Assembly (NCBI RefSeq): GCF_016625195.1
Contig: NZ_JACVUP010000021.1
Span: forward strand, 1-64,000
Source of the DNA: Erwinia sp. S63
GTDB lineage: Bacteria > Pseudomonadota > Gammaproteobacteria > Enterobacterales > Enterobacteriaceae
Direction of reading: 5' to 3'
DNA length: 64,000 bases
Part shown: positions 63,374 to 64,000 of the stretch, in pieces
Numbering within the stretch: the first letter of the stretch is position 1
Layout of the letters: the number at the start of each line of letters is the position of its first letter
The notes under the pieces: model-generated
Told to the model about the DNA's origin: nothing
What the model saw: only the letters and a program-made list of their open reading frames with translations
Database searches by the model: none
Program-made: the position numbers and the translations under genes

Positions 63374-64000
63374 ATGCTATTCACTGTTCTGCGATTCCTG
63401 TTTCGCCTGTTATGGCGGGTGGAACTGCGTGGCGATCTCACCGCACTGCACAAAGAAAAAGTGCTGATCACCCCTAACCACATGTCATTCCTTGATGGCA
63501 TTTTGGTGGCGCTGTTTTTGCCGATTAAACCGGTGTTCGCCGTCTATTCCTCAATCAGCGATCAGTGGTTTATGCGGCTCCTGAAGCCGATCATTGACTT
63601 CGTACCGCTCGATCCCACTAAACCGATGTCGATCAAACATCTGGTACGCATGATCAATGAGGGTCGTCCGGTGGTGATCTTCCCGGAAGGGCGCATCACC
63701 GTGACCGGATCGCTGATGAAGATCTACAGCGGTGCGGGCTTTGTCGCGGCGAAATCGGGTGCGACCGTGGTTCCGATGCGCATCGAAGGGGCGGAATATA
63801 CGCCGTTTGGTCGACTGGCAGGCGTGTTCAAACGTCGCCTGTTCCCGCGCATCACCTTAAGCGTCTTACCGTCCACCGTCATTCCGATGCCGGAAGCCAA
63901 ACGCGCACGCGATCGCCGTATACTGGCGGGTGAGCACTTACATCATGTGATGATGGAAGCGCGTATGGCGGTGCGTCCACGGGAAACGCTCTTTGAAGCC
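63374..64000 (+). CDS. aas: Aas, acyltransferase / acyl-ACP synthetase (partial, N-terminal 209 codons)
   Basis: Truncated by the window edge; E. coli Aas has 719 aa. The visible part is the PlsC-type acyltransferase domain: His36 and Asp41 of NHMSFLD (HX4D motif), FPEGRI near residue 104 and AAKSGATVVPMRIEGAE near 122. The protein re-acylates 2-acyl-lysophosphatidylethanolamine in the inner membrane, using acyl-ACP made by its C-terminal adenylating domain (outside the window). AAGGAG lies 9 bases before the ATG. It is the right-hand neighbour of the Omr sRNAs in E. coli, here displaced by about 15.5 kb. Confidence 0.95.
   Translation, partial: MLFTVLRFLFRLLWRVELRGDLTALHKEKVLITPNHMSFLDGILVALFLPIKPVFAVYSSISDQWFMRLLKPIIDFVPLDPTKPMSIKHLVRMINEGRPVVIFPEGRITVTGSLMKIYSGAGFVAAKSGATVVPMRIEGAEYTPFGRLAGVFKRRLFPRITLSVLPSTVIPMPEAKRARDRRILAGEHLHHVMMEARMAVRPRETLFEA

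Overview
The window is chromosomal DNA of an Enterobacterales bacterium, most likely Erwiniaceae (Pantoea/Erwinia-like). Basis: most proteins match, as I remember them, E. coli K-12 proteins almost residue for residue, and the gene order is the E. coli mscS-argO ... serA-ssrS-zapA ... gcvTHP ... xerD-dsbC-recJ-prfB-lysS ... lysR-lysA-galR-omrBA-aas neighbourhood, with extra gene blocks at several joints. I see no transposase, integrase, phage gene, tRNA, rRNA or CRISPR array. Genus assignment is inference.

Layout. 1-1.9 kb: mscS and argO. 1.9-6.2 kb: an accessory block (FAD oxidoreductase, IclR regulator, ACS-type MFS transporter) lying between argO and yggE. 6.4-31.9 kb: conserved core, with yggE, argP, rpiA, serA, fau, 6S RNA, zapA, ygfB-pepP-ubiH-ubiI, the glycine cleavage operon gcvTHP, ygfF, trhA, ygfZ, sdhE-cptA, fldB, xerD-dsbC-recJ-prfB-lysS. 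prfB carries the programmed +1 frameshift. 32.0-37.2 kb: an RpiR regulator followed by an unusual operon coding for a periplasmic amino-acid-type binding protein, two permeases and three DUF1989 (urea-carboxylase-associated) proteins, without an ABC ATPase and without a carboxylase. 37.2-39.4 kb: a lipoprotein serine protease and an AraJ/YdhP-type exporter with CRP-like sites between them. 39.4-43.2 kb: lysR/lysA, a GNAT acetyltransferase and galR.

43.3-63.4 kb is the most distinctive region. In E. coli galR and aas are separated by little more than the twin OmpR-controlled sRNAs OmrB and OmrA. Here the interval is about 20 kb: a cytosolic BisC/TorZ-type molybdoenzyme, OmrB, a second FtsI (PBP3-like) transpeptidase, OmrA, a small ribbon-helix-helix protein, an AcrAB-type RND pump with its own outer-membrane channel, and an MdtABC-type pump with its own channel (the MuxABC-OpmB arrangement known from Pseudomonas). 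The MdtB homologue contains a long Ser/Thr tract. aas starts at 63374 and runs off the window.

Functionally the window joins one-carbon and serine/glycine metabolism (serA, gcvTHP, fau, ygfZ), ubiquinone and succinate dehydrogenase maturation (ubiH, ubiI, sdhE), lysine/arginine control (argP, argO, lysR, lysA), translation (prfB, lysS), and a large accessory envelope/efflux module. Best candidates for something undescribed are the ATPase-less DUF1989 transporter operon and the FtsI paralogue placed between the two Omr sRNAs. Comparisons with E. coli proteins and RNAs are from memory, not from a search.
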